Source of the DNA: Moringa oleifera
Taxonomy: Eukaryota; Streptophyta; Magnoliopsida; Brassicales; Moringaceae
Direction: 5' to 3'
Length of the DNA stretch: 64,000 nucleotides
Assembly (NCBI GenBank): GCA_021397835.1
Contig: JAJFZO010000579.1
Location: forward strand, 1,193,001-1,257,000
Positions 12,280-24,599 of the stretch are shown piece by piece. Position 1 is the stretch's first letter. Each line of letters starts with the position of its first letter. A program made the translations under genes and the position numbers. The notes beneath the pieces are model-generated. The model did not search any database, was not told the origin of the DNA, and saw only the letters and a program-made list of their open reading frames with translations.

Positions 12280-12303
12280 CTGAGAGAGAGAGAGAGAGAG
12301 AGG
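12280..12303 (-). repeat. GA/CT microsatellite in CCR 5' leader
   Basis: A pure (GA)n run on the plus strand, read as (CT)n in the transcript, 30–55 bases upstream of the CCR start codon. Confidence 0.85.
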
Positions 12304-12374
12304 CGATTTTTAAGAGTCGAAATCAAGGATGGATGAATGAGCCGGAGACAAGGGAAAGGCGATTCTGCGATTTG

Positions 12375-12382
12375 TATTTATA
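12375..12382 (-). promoter_or_regulatory. TATA box of CCR gene
   Basis: TATAAATA on the minus strand about 127 bases upstream of the CCR start codon. A transcription start near 12345–12350 would give a leader of about 100 bases. Confidence 0.7.
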
Positions 12383-12416
12383 AGGCAAACAAAGGTTCGC
12401 TGTACGCACTGTTCCC

Positions 12417-12423
12417 ACCTAAC
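12417..12423 (+). promoter_or_regulatory. AC-III element (ACCTAAC) in CCR promoter
   Basis: Exact ACCTAAC, 35 bases upstream of the TATA box. AC elements are recognised by R2R3-MYB activators of lignin genes such as MYB58/63 and are a known feature of phenylpropanoid promoters. Function here is inferred from motif and position. Confidence 0.6.
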
Positions 12424-13391
12424 ATTTGGTATAAGATGGTCAGTAGAAGGAGAGGAGAAATTGGAGCCCCGCTTTCCTCCTTTCATTTTTTATTTTTAAA
12501 TAGATAATATTACAAATTGGATGGACATTCTTATCCTTTTCTTTAAAATAATTTTTTAAAAATTTAATGATCTTCCTCACAGTGCAAAAATTCAAAAAAA
12601 AAGAAAATCTATATTTTATTTTAAAAAATAATTAATATAAGATGCCCGTCTTAAAAATATATATAAATAATTTATTATTTAACTTATATATATTAAAATT
12701 TTTAATTTAAAATAATAAATACCAACTGTAAATGGAGATTTAAATCTCTTCAGAATTATCAAAATTTTTTTTTATGGTTAAATTTAATATCTCATGAATT
12801 AATTGTTATATTTCAAATTTTGATTAATATATTAATTAACTTATTAGAATAAAATAATAAAAATAAAGAATTTCACTGTCTATAAAATAAAATTTTATTT
12901 TAAAATAATTTTTATTTTTTTCTTTAACAAAAGGGTACTTTAAAATAATTAAATTAATTGGATTTTTATTCAATACATAGGACGTAAGTCACTTCAAGAA
13001 AAAAGAGATGCTGCTTACGTCATGAAACGTTATCTCCGAACAGAGCTTAAAGAAATGAATGTGTGCTGTATGCTTGTGGTAGTGAGGTTCTTGTCAGAAT
13101 TTAAGTTAATTATAAGGATACTTGTTTGGATTAAAAAAATCTACTTATATGAATTTGTATGAGTTTTTTTATAAAGAATTAAAATAATATTCTTTTATAA
13201 TTTATCATATTAATAAAAAATTATATTAAAATTATTAATTATTAATTTTATAAATTTATTATATATTATAATTTCTTCAAAAATTTAACACAATCTAAAT
13301 CACTAAATCATTTGATTTACTTATTTAATCATAATATCTCAATGATAAGTTTATTAAAGGAATTACCAATTTATGCATTCCATTGGAAGCC

Positions 13392-13402
13392 ACCAACCAA
13401 CC
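13392..13402 (+). promoter_or_regulatory. Two overlapping AC-II elements (ACCAACC)
   Basis: ACCAACCAACC holds two overlapping AC-II words, about 1.1 kb upstream of the CCR start codon. Confidence 0.4.
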
Positions 13403-13918
13403 TCCCATGCCCAAAATTTAAAAATTTAAAGTAATTTTTTAAATTACATAAAAAATAAATATATATAATTTTAATCATTAATTTTATTAAATTATTACGA
13501 AATAAATTTTGTTAAAAAATCAGTGCAACTCAATTTTTGATTTTTTTTTTGGACAAAGGGACATATTGGAATGCTTAAATTAAAAACCAATTGACATTTT
13601 AGTTTAATGCATTGATTGGAAGTCAATTTAAGAAAAAGAAGATGCCTAATATATTAATATGAAAAATAAAAAATATATATAATTTAATAATTAATTTTAT
13701 TATATTATTACATATTATTATTTTATCAAAAATCTTACACAGCTCATGTTGATAAAAAATTAAAAATAATTAGCGATGTTTTGACAAAATTTAGTGAATT
13801 GAAGCGTGCACATACATTATAATGAAATTAAAGAGCGTGACAAAAATGTTAAATTAATTAATTGTGAAGGTCACTTGCTTTAACAGAAATGAACCGTCTA
13901 TGTATTCCATTGGTTGCC

Positions 13919-13925
13919 ACCTACC
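13919..13925 (+). promoter_or_regulatory. AC-I element (ACCTACC)
   Basis: Exact ACCTACC about 1.7 kb upstream of the CCR start, in a block resembling the one around 13366–13402. A further ACCTACC lies at 14734–14740. Confidence 0.35.
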
Positions 13926-13970
13926 AATTAAAAATTAAAAAGAAAGAGTTTGGTAGTAAAATATATTATT

Positions 13971-13974
13971 TATA

Positions 13975-14012
<38 letters not shown>

Positions 14013-14013
14013 G
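13971..14013. repeat. Compound (TA)n(GA)n microsatellite
   Basis: About nine TA units run directly into about twelve GA units. Confidence 0.9.
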
Positions 14014-16460
14014 AAGCTCACATTTAAATGGGCTTAGTGGCAGAAAAGCTGACCCATTAAAAATTTGTATGCTAAGGTAGTGGGTGGCTGCTGCATCCTA
14101 TTTTTACCTTTTTTTTTTCAAAGTAATTTTTATATTTATATCAATTTTAAAATTGTGATTTATATTTTAACATATAGATTGAATTAATTATATATACAAT
14201 AATTTAATTTTTATTAAAAATTCTAAAATTAAAGATAATTAAGCATTGTTTTTGTACCATGAATGTTAAAATTTTTCATAAAAATAAAAAATTCAAGTTA
14301 TCATTTATAAAATTTTTAAATATTTCAACTATTTTTGTTTTTAAAATTTTAAAAAATATTAAAAAATTTATTAAAAATTATTTAAATTCGAGACATAATT
14401 TTTAAATAAAATTTAAAATTTATTTAACTTGTATTTGAAGCATGTTAATAATTAAAATATTTTAAATACTTTAAAATTATTTAAATAAAAAATTATTTTA
14501 TATAAAATAAAAAAATAAATTTACTATTAATTTAATATAAAATTTTAAAAGTATATACAATTAGAAAATTTTATATTTGTCTTTATAAATATAATAATTA
14601 CAATCTGGGGAGATTATGGAAATGGGGATTTTGTCTAATTAGATTTTTTAATTAATTTTTAATTTAAAAAAAAAAACCTTTTGTACGACCAATGACGTGG
14701 GTGCTCAATGTCATGTAGTGGAAGCATCGTCTCACCTACCATAAGGGCATACAAGTCAAATCACAGGTTAATTGGTGATTTAACTGGAGTCAAATTACCA
14801 TGGCAGAAGAAGTCAACGCTGTCTTTCTCTGACACGGTGTTTGATTCATGGTCAACGCATTGAAATATTTTACCCAAATTGGTCTTAAAAGTTTGAATGA
14901 ATTTCTACCATATTGGAATTTTTCTTATTGACATGTTTAACATATAAAATAATAAAATTCAAAATATTTGCCAACTTTGACATCATCATTGATGCACAAA
15001 GACACTGTATTGAATTTTTTAAGAAAATATAAAGAGACATTCTTATGATTTATACTGTTAATTAAAATAAATAAAATAATGTTGATATTAATTTTAAAGT
15101 AAATATTATTTAAAAATTTTTTTGTCTTGAACTTTAAAAATCATATCCAAAGAGATGATAGATGAAAAATAGCCAAATTGAAAAGAATTTTAATTTTTTT
15201 GTGAATGTAAAATATATTCTAAGTTATCATAAAAAAATTAATTTTTAATATTTAAAATATTTTTTAAACAAATTATTATCAAAATTTTAAAAAATTCATA
15301 ATAAATATTTTTAAAGTTAAAAATTATTTAAAATTAAATGAATGAATTTTATAAATTTTATTTAAATCATTTTTTGAATAATTTTAATAAAAATATATTT
15401 AATTTTTTATAATAACAAATTTTTATCAAGATTTTAAATACGAAGTTAAAAATAAAACTTCAAAAAATATATTCTTTAAATTTTTAAATAATATTATTAT
15501 TTTAATTTTATTAAATAATAAGATATTATTCTCTCTTTAAAAAATGACGATTTTAATAATGAGAAAAGAGACTGTGTATGATTGATTTCCAACAGAGAAA
15601 TAAATGTTGAATGGCTCAAGACATTTGGGGTTGGGTGGGTGTGTGAAGTGTACAAGCTGAGTAAGGAAGACATAATCTTAAAGCCAAGTCAAGTGTTAAA
15701 TGGGTTGGTGAAAAAACAGGGTTGTTGAGAGAACTCAGTTTTAACACTTTCCCATGAATGCCTCTTTCAATGTCAAGCCTACGCCCTGCCATTATTCAAC
15801 AAGCATCTTCCTTTTCATACAAACCATGAAAACAATTCTGAAAGAAAGAGATTCAAATCTTCAAATCTTCTTTTATTTTTCTATAAACATAAAAATAGAA
15901 TTTGCATCATTCTTTTAAAAAATAAAAACATCAAACATTGTTTTCATATCAAGATCAACACAGTTCAGATCAATAATTTTTTTTTTTTGGATCCGATTAG
16001 ATAAATGATGCACTAATATCAGAGGTTAAAAACATCTGATGAGCTAAAAATGCAAGAGGAGAAACAGCTTTTGGTTTGGTTTAATATAGAAAAAGGATCA
16101 TCTGATATTCTTGTTTCCTCCTAGTTCCTATAGCACTGCATTCCCTGAAACAGGGTCTCATATCTGTATCTCTAATTACATAAGCTGGGCTGACTTGAAC
16201 CATAAAACCAATGATCTGTATTTCCATAACATGCCCAGCAACCTAAACTAGTGCAGAGCAACTACATATACAGCTCTGTCACAAAATAAGGTTACTAGTC
16301 AGCTTTAAAAGACACCTAGAGGCAAAACACAACACTTTTCCTCTATTCACACACACACATCTACTCGGCTTTAAACCCCCTCCATGTAACACCTTTCTCT
16401 TATGCACAATTACGCTTTCCATCTCAACCCAAAGACAGCATTTTTTCTGTTTTTGCTTGT

Positions 16461-19400
16461 CTAAGCAACATCATGAGAATCGCTGCTACATCGAGGGCTT
16501 TCGCCTTTGGATGTGGCCGTAGTAGCTGCTGCATTCTCCTTGGAGTCCACCTCAACAGTCTTCAACTTTCTTGCAGATTCATAGCCATCTCCACTGGTTC
16601 CAGTCTCTGACATTCCAGTGGATTTCTGGCCACTTTTCGAAGAGTCATCTCTCCTGGATACATGTTTCATTGGTTCCTCCTTACCAATAGGGTTGTCGTC
16701 TGAGGCACCCTCAGAAGATTTAACAGGCTTTCCAGCTTTGGTTATGTACTTTCTAATAGAACCTCCATCATCTGAGGCACCTTCAGCAGATTTAGCAGAT
16801 TTTCTGCCTTTGGTTCTGTACTTTCTAGTAGAACCTCCATCATCTGAGGCACCTTCAGCAGGTTTAGCAGATTTTCTGCCTTTGGTTCTGTACTTTCTAG
16901 TAGAACCTCCATTCCTATGTACCCAAAAGAATTTTTAGGTTGGATCCTAAACATGCTAAAAAAATACAGTGTTTATGATCATAGAAGCCAACCAACCTTC
17001 TAGAGAATGAATCACCCTTTGCTTTTTTGGTTGATTCCTTGTTTTTCTTCCTTTTTGGTGTCTGGAGTCTGTGCAGACGAAAGACAACCAAGAAAGACAT
17101 AACATAACAAATAAATAAAGTGAAACAAGAGATGACATGTCCATGTTTTAATACAACACAATCACCATACCAGCCATTTAATCACAAATTAATGGTGCAG
17201 TTATACACAAACTGATCCAAGAAATACCATAAGCAGTTGGGTATTAGTAATCAGGAATCTTCTGATTAAGCATCTCATTTTTACTGCAAGCAAGCATTAT
17301 TGCCATGAAAAAATCAAAATTGTAAACAGAGAAATGACATTCACATGCCATCAACAACTTCAACAAGGGTCAAGTAAGTCGAATCACATATTTGTTGGTG
17401 ATATAATGCTATATGTACACACACACACACACACTCATATACATACAGCTATATATATATAAGTTGTTTAGGTCTGAAAGGAAAGAGATGATATCACATT
17501 AAAAGCAATACTTACAGATCGGATGAAGTAGCAGGTTTGGGACCATCAATCTCTTCCTCCTATTAATTTATCAGCACAAACAAATGGCAGAGAAGTTAAT
17601 TTTTTGAAACAAAATCCAGAAGACACATAAAGCACAAATTCAAACCGAGGAAAAACACCCACTTTCTCAGGCAAACCAGCATCTCCAATCAGCTCCCAGC
17701 GCTGCTTTTTGAGATTCAATACTTCTTCATCCCCATCAGCATATAGGACCTACATAAGATATCAAGTAGGAGCTAAATATGCATGAATTCTAAGGAAATA
17801 AAAAACAAAGCATGAATAGAAAATCAAAAGAGAAATGCAAGATCTTTAATGTCTCGCAAAATCAATGACATCATCATGGAGAAGCCACTAGGGTCCAGTT
17901 AATTTTACTGCAGATGTAGACCAAGTGCTTGGGATGGGTTCTTAAAGTTAAGAGGTATGCAAATGGAATGTAAATAAAACAGCAAACTTGGAAGATTATC
18001 TCACTCTGTGCTTCTTTTTGACATGATCATAGGAATCCACAACACCTTCGTAAAACCTGCGGGATACATGTGCAACGAAGAAAGCATACATGAGAGCTTG
18101 CACCTCATAATTCTGAAAGTATATTAATAGATTACAAGTTCACCAGCATATCAAACCTACAAGGAATGAAGATTACAATGACGTAGTAAACATAGCCAGC
18201 TTCACAAGAACGAAGGAGGAAACAATTGGCCATTTAAAATGAATAATTTTCAATTAAGAGACACACATATATTGGAGAGTGGATAAAAATCCTAAAGCAC
18301 TTACGTTTTGTCCAGGGGCCACCAGACCTTTATTCTCCTACCAACCAATTCCTCACCAAGATCAGACATTTCAGAAGCCTGAAACATAAACAAACATAAA
18401 GAAACTACGCATTCAGAACAATGGAAAAAAAAAAAAATATGCACATCAATATAAGAGAGCATATTCAACCTCGTTCTTGTGGAAAACAAATGATCATGCA
18501 GATTTAACCAAAATGATCATAAACCAGAGTAAAACCAAAGGTACATCACAGTGCTTTAATAAGAAAGAAAACCAAATAGCAATTGGCACACATCAGTCTC
18601 ACAAACCAGATACAAGTCCGCAAAACGTAATAGCAAATTCATACCACATCCTCTCGAACAGCATGTTTCCTCTTGTGACTGCTTTTAGGGGTTTCCTCAA
18701 CTTGACTTCCCTCTCGACTAGATTTAGTAGCAGTTTTAAAAATCACCTTCTGTTAAGTTGAGAAAAGGTGAAAACAAACGAATTATACTTACAAAAGGCG
18801 GAAACAAAGAAACTACAGTATAATCAACATTCATAAATGTCAGACAGAACTTCACAGAAGCAATCAAGAGTCACCTTCATTTCATACCTTATTCCCAGAT
18901 GCTTCAGTACTAACTTTATTTGGAGTACCATCATTTAATCTCCTTTTCTTGGTATCTGAATGAATGGATGACCTTTTCTCACCGGCGCTCTCAACCTTAA
19001 CTGACTGCTGTTCCATGTTGTCAGAATCACTTGGGGCCTCTTCTTCCTTCTCTGAGACCACATATCCAGACATCTGAGTTGTTTCCTGAGCAGCTTTAGT
19101 GGCATGTCTTTCTTTTCTTAAACGCTTTCTTCGTTTCATTGCTGGGTCACTCTTGTCTCTAGGCTCAATTTTTACAGTCACATCTGCAGATTGTGGAGCT
19201 TTCTTCTCACTCTGAGCATTCAAGGCCTCCCCCTTTGAGACCAACAGGAGATTAGGATCTGCATCTTGATCCACAATGTTCTTCTTTCTTGGCCGGCCCC
19301 TTTTAGGTTTACCAGGAACGCTAGTACCAGCAGATGGGGAAGAAACACCAATGGCTTCACTAATTTTAGCAGAAATTCCTGGAGGTGGAGACACTTTTGA

Positions 19401-22400
19401 CCGTGTCAATTGCAAATGTGCCTTCTTGGAAACTGGATTCTCCGAAGGGGAACAATCAACTCCCTTTTCAAGAGGCTTTTTCCCTGGATGTATTTTAGGA
19501 GTTTTTTTGCCGGTACAAATCCAAGAATGATCATAGCCTTCTTCTGGATTCATCAAACTATTGGGTTTCCGGCCTCTTTTCTTTGGAACCGTCTCTGCAT
19601 CAATTTCTGATTTGACTGCCTTTCCAGAGGCTGAATAATCAGGTCCAACACCATCACCTGTATCAGTACTTTTGGAGTGCTCAATTAAAGAACAACGCTC
19701 CAATGCTTTTGAAGAACTAGCATTTTTTAAACTGTCATCGTGGTCACTTGGAGCAGTTCCATTACTCATAACTAGCTTGGAATTGTCATCCACTGCTTGG
19801 CAAACTTCTTCAGGACAAACAGCATCTGATGAAAGCTCCTTCGTCCCCTGATCAATGGAAGTTTGAATCTCATTTTTGGATATTAAAGTGAATTACTTCA
19901 GAGAAAGTCAACAGGCAGTGCTCAAATCTTTGTCATATGCATGTAATTTAACAATGACATCAAACTCTTTCTAAGATTACGTGGCTGGAATAGCTCATTG
20001 AAACCAATCTTTACAGGATTTTAATCCACCATCATCATGTCAATGAAATCAATAAAACTCTCAGTCTAAGTCATAATTCATACAAAACACACCTCGAATC
20101 CCATTTTACTAGTAACATTGCTTCCTAGCCTATTTACAATTCCTTTATAGGAAGATGATTTTAGTGCATCTGTAATCACAAAAAGAGAGCAGTTTGGTCA
20201 CTACAACCAGGGTAGTGATGACTCAGGCCTCTTATCATGGTTAAAACTTGGTCATTTTTTCAAACATCATCTGCCACCTTTTTCAAGAAAGTTGACTTGT
20301 TATAACACATAATAACACAAACAACATATCAGTTTTGAAAAAAAGACAATCATAAAAAAAGTTATCAGTAAAATACAAGGTCAGGAAATTGATCTATAAG
20401 ACATCCACCTTCACTTCTTGTTTCTAGAGGGATTAAAGAAATTTGTGAAGCATCCCAAAATTATTGTTATCAATATTCTAGAGAAAGACTAAAGTGAACT
20501 GGGCCCTGTGAAAAAGCAGGTTTTCGAAATTTTAAGGCATTGAACAATATGCCCTCATCTTAACTCATCTATAAGTCAACAGTAAGATAAAGGAGTCTAG
20601 TAGCTACGAACAAGGAGATCTAATCAATTTAACTTAAAAAAGAAGAACAAAGAATCTTCATTTTACAAGGTTTGGTAGCAAGGGACTTTCAAATCCTAGC
20701 ATTTTATAATCATACCTTATAACCAGTCAAAACAATAGTTTTAAGGAAAAGAAGAGAAGTGTACCAAATGTTGAGCAGAATCAATGACATTATGATGGTC
20801 AAGGGTGTTGAATTCATTTTTGCAGATGGAAGCGACTACTGGAGAATACTCGTCCAAAGTAAGGCCAATAGACTGGATGACTTCCATGAGATATGGTCTA
20901 AGCTTACAAGCACAGTTAGCAAGAACTTTCTCTGCCAGCTTCCATGACATAGGCGAAATGCTCTAGAAAAATGAATGAACAAGACAGTCAAATCTCAAAT
21001 CCAGTTAAAACCATCCTCAAAAAGAACTGCCATCAAAACAAAATTACCTGATTTTCCTTTCTTACACTAGCCAAAAGAGGACTGAGAAGATCCAAGGAAA
21101 CATCTTCACTTTCATCTATGACCAAGGTCATTATTGTTTCCATGTCCGAAAATACAGAATGTGGATGGTTGGACCTAAGAGTTGATGTAGAGAAAAACTA
21201 ATTGTTAAGCACTTAATTTAGATTCCTCATTATATGCTGAGGGTGCCACCACATACACTGTAATAGCATCACACATCTCGTCAAACCACAAATGCAGTTA
21301 AAAAGCCAACGCTTCAAATCAAACCACCTTGGATGTAATCAAAGATCCCCTAGAAGCACTAATTTTAAGTTGGTTACAGGAAACTTCCCACATTAAGACA
21401 GTTGCTGCCTTTCAGGTATTCTACCATAGCATATATGGCAGATGACATAACGTTAGGCAACCTTTTCAAGCCCACTACTTTTACAAATAAAATGATAGGC
21501 GAAATCTAGCTATGCTCTTTTTTAATAGAAAGTTCATCTAGTCAAAGTTGGTGCACTTCCATTCAACATGCATCACCCTAACCAAATAAATCGCATACGA
21601 ATGTTTGGATTATTCCTAAAAATGACATAACACACTTACTAAATATACTTAGGTTCCAAATATCATTGCTAATTGTCCAAAACTTAGTCATCCCGGCACT
21701 GTACTATCTTATCATATGAGACCAACAAAGTTTGAAATTCCTGGTACTGAGAACGTTTGCAAGGATCTTACCGAATGATTTTTAAGAAATGTTGGAACAT
21801 CTGAATTATCAATGCATCACACTCAAGGTCCAACATCACCATGAATGACCTGACTTTTGCAACAGTGTCAAGAATTGACACAGCTTTCGTATAACAGCGA
21901 CTGGACACATGGGACAATTTTTCGAAAGCTGCCACAGTCAAATTAAATATTTCCTGTGCAAGGAAGATATAGAGATCAAAATATTAGAGCATAACGTTTA
22001 ACCACACATATCAGTCAATAATTTATTGCATCTAAAATCATTATGTTATATTGTTGGTTTAATACAAACTACCAGAGTACCTTCATTTGTTCATCATTGT
22101 AAGGAGCTTCTGGTGCTGTTATTCTTGTTATCTCATTGACGCAGGATGCAACTGAAACTCTCACATCTACATCTGAGTGTCTCAATAGGTCCGTGGAGAT
22201 CAATGCCTTCATTGAGGGCAGTAACGCATCCTGCATTGACTTGGATGGCGCTTGCTCAACATTTGCAAGCAGATGCTCAACTTTCTAGAAGAAAGAAACC
22301 AAGAAACAGTTAAAGAGTTATGTCAAAGATTGGAAGATTTAATAATTGCGGAGGAGGAGGGACAGAACAGTTGTACACTATGAAGATGTCCTAATAATGT

Positions 22401-24362
22401 AGAAGAGATGGGAAAAAAAATGACAAATGACTTACCAATAAGTTACAGCAAAACAGAAAAAATGACTACTAAAGAGTCAAAATAAGATGAGCATCATAAT
22501 GTCTCACATAATGTCAAAAAAGTAAATTCAGGCTACATGTGAAAGTACGAAAAAGAGTGAATAGCTGAGGCATCTGACTTAGCTGCTAATACTTTCTTCT
22601 CAAATACAATCACAAGGTTGGTTTCCTCTCAACAAGGAAACTTGTTAACCAAAAATCTTTTTGACAAATAGGTGGCTTTGTTGTCAATCTCATTTCTGTG
22701 TGAATCATAATATTTAACTTAATAGTTTTAGAGAGTTTAGATCTAATTACACTTCACTTTCAATTCTCTACCCAAGTATGCTTCTCCTATTACAAGAAGA
22801 AGAAAGGAGTATAATTTGTTACATATAAGAAGATTAAGTCAGTTAAGCTTCTGGTTGCAATATCAGAAACAATACAAATGAAGCCCTGTCTTCTCTAATT
22901 CATTTTTGTTCTGAATCAAGCAGGTGACATCTAAATTGAGATTATTACTTGTATCTGTGTTCTCCAGAGGTGATAAACAGAGAGAAGAATTTTTTTTTTA
23001 AAAAAAGAAATTTCACAATCACTCAAATCCTAGGTTCTAAGGTGCAGCTCATAGATGGCCCCTGATTTTCACCTTTCTCTGTTCTACTGACAACTCCTGG
23101 GAATTCCTATCTTATGGTAGACTTTCAGCTCATTGCCCTTTTCTTTTATTACCATTCTAACACTAAATCACCTCTCCATAAAATAAAAATTAAAACAACA
23201 GAAAAAAATTTCAACAAATTTAGATTTAGACATAGCAAGCAGAAAAACACGAAAAGTGATCATATTATAGCGAACAAACTATGTTAGACTGTTTAGTTGA
23301 ACATAGAACCCATGAATATCTTATCAATGTCCCAACATATATCAACCAATTGAAGACTTAGCATTACAAACAAGTCTATGACATGGAGAAGCCATACTTC
23401 TAACATTTGCAAAACAAGGAAGAAACACAATTTTATCTAGCTAGTAATCATCAACATGCAGAATACCATTTCGAATGTGACTTGTAAATGCCAGAAGATA
23501 AGTGAGCAGCATAAATCACTTAGATCATAATATTTAACAACATGGATATGTGTAAATCCCAGTTGAAACAAATTCAAACTGAGCAAAATGAATGAGAAAC
23601 AACAGATTTTATCAAAAATCATTAATTATAAACCCACCACTGTCTTGTTCCAATTACAAGAAGTAACCTCTGAGATAGATAAAAAAAATTCATGAAACCA
23701 ATCAAATGAATGAGCAACATATATGAATACATTTCAGGAAAAAGAACCCTACAACTTACAACAACCTAGGATCATAATTAATTTACGAAGCATCAAGTCC
23801 TTGCCCATAATTCAGCATATGAACAAAGAAAAGCCAAAAGATTTTTCAACTATAGATACAGATGCTGGGGACATATATACTAGCAGCAAGCAACCAAGAA
23901 AACTAAACCCATAAAGCACTATGAAGCACTATGATTTATTAACGAGAAACGGTGTCACAACATTTATCAGAAAAAACGATCAACCCGTCTCAAGCCGCTG
24001 CTCCGATCTCAGCACCCACCACACACATATGCAGCAGACTAAGTAATTGCGAGAAGAAAACCCACAAATACACCCACATTGATCGACAAACGATAAGAAC
24101 CCTTTTATACCCTGTGCTCCTAATTTAAACTTCCAGTCAAAAGTAAACACACAAATGTTGGAGAGAAAACGCCAAAATCCGTCCTCGCACATGCATGCAC
24201 ATAGAAAAAGAGAGAGAGAAGAGGGAAACAAAGGCAGTGAAGAGTAGGCATTACATCAAGAAGATTAAGAAGCTCGTCAACGGATGACGGAGGGGTAAAG
24301 AGCCTGTTTCCAGCGTCCTTCAGCTGCTCCTCAAACTCACCCTCTCGCTCAGACGAAGCCAT
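16461..24362 (-). CDS. PDS5: Sister chromatid cohesion protein PDS5 homolog, C-type
   Basis: Nuclear cohesin cofactor involved in sister chromatid cohesion and DNA repair. Exons: 24362..24255, 22284..22081, 21953..21772, 21174..21048, 20962..20765, 20169..20093, 19847..18888, 18749..18645, 18378..18305, 18056..18005, 17749..17663, 17559..17516, 17068..16997 and 16914..16461; about 914 residues. The N-terminal exons give the helical HEAT-like PDS5 region (ending ENQSISPMSWKLAEKVLANC). The 960-base exon encodes a Lys/Ser/Pro-rich tail with KRGRKPNS- and KPKRGRPRKK-type AT-hook motifs. Next is a Tudor-like domain (GRRIKVWWPLDKTFYEGVV … VLYADGDEEVL), and then a Lys/Ser-rich end with a 24-residue repeat. 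This order matches short plant PDS5C proteins. All junctions keep phase except 20765/20169, which needs 1 (mod 3) extra bases, so a small exon is probably missing from my model. Intron 1 is about 2 kb. Confidence 0.9.
16742..16914 (-). repeat. 72-bp tandem repeat in the last PDS5 exon
   Basis: Two near-identical 72-base units and a third, more diverged one, encode repeats of GGSTRKYRTKGRKSAK.AEGASDD (24 residues). The reading frame is kept throughout, so it is an in-frame expansion of a basic/acidic tail. Confidence 0.9.
17416..17434. repeat. (AC)n microsatellite in a PDS5 intron
   Basis: A short pure CA/AC run in the intron between the exons at 17516 and 17068. Confidence 0.85.
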
Positions 24363-24549
24363 TTCTCACTCTCTCGCTCTCTCTCTGTCTGAGCTACAAA
24401 ACCCTAGAAACTCAGTCCTGTCTCTATCACGGTCTGTCTCACTTTCTCTGCGCACGGCGATGCTGCAGCAGAACCCAGAATCTCATCTCAAGCCCTAAAC
24501 AAGAAGAACTCAAGTAACGCTCCGCTCCAACACACCGCAGAGAGAGGGC

Positions 24550-24556
24550 TTATAAG
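24550..24556 (-). promoter_or_regulatory. Possible TATA box of PDS5 gene
   Basis: CTTATAAG on the minus strand about 190 bases upstream of the start codon. The leader between them holds CT-rich runs and an AAACCCTA telo-box-like word (plus strand, near 24399). Confidence 0.45.
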
Positions 24557-24599
24557 GGGGGCTTTAAGTTGAACACGGAGGCCACACTTGGCAGTTCGG

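Larger units (their letters stand above)
12424..16460. other. AT-rich spacer upstream of CCR and downstream of PDS5
   Basis: No coding exon is supported. It contains the distal AC elements, a (TA)n(GA)n microsatellite at 13971–14013, diverged duplicated blocks (13361–13410 and 13895–13930) and many A/T runs. The last 400–500 bases before 16461 lose the AT bias and are probably PDS5 3' UTR. Confidence 0.55.

Noticed and set aside
12249..12326. Upstream in-frame extension of CCR ([13 protein letters not shown]…)
   Set aside because: It translates the CT microsatellite of the leader; CCR proteins start at MPVDS.
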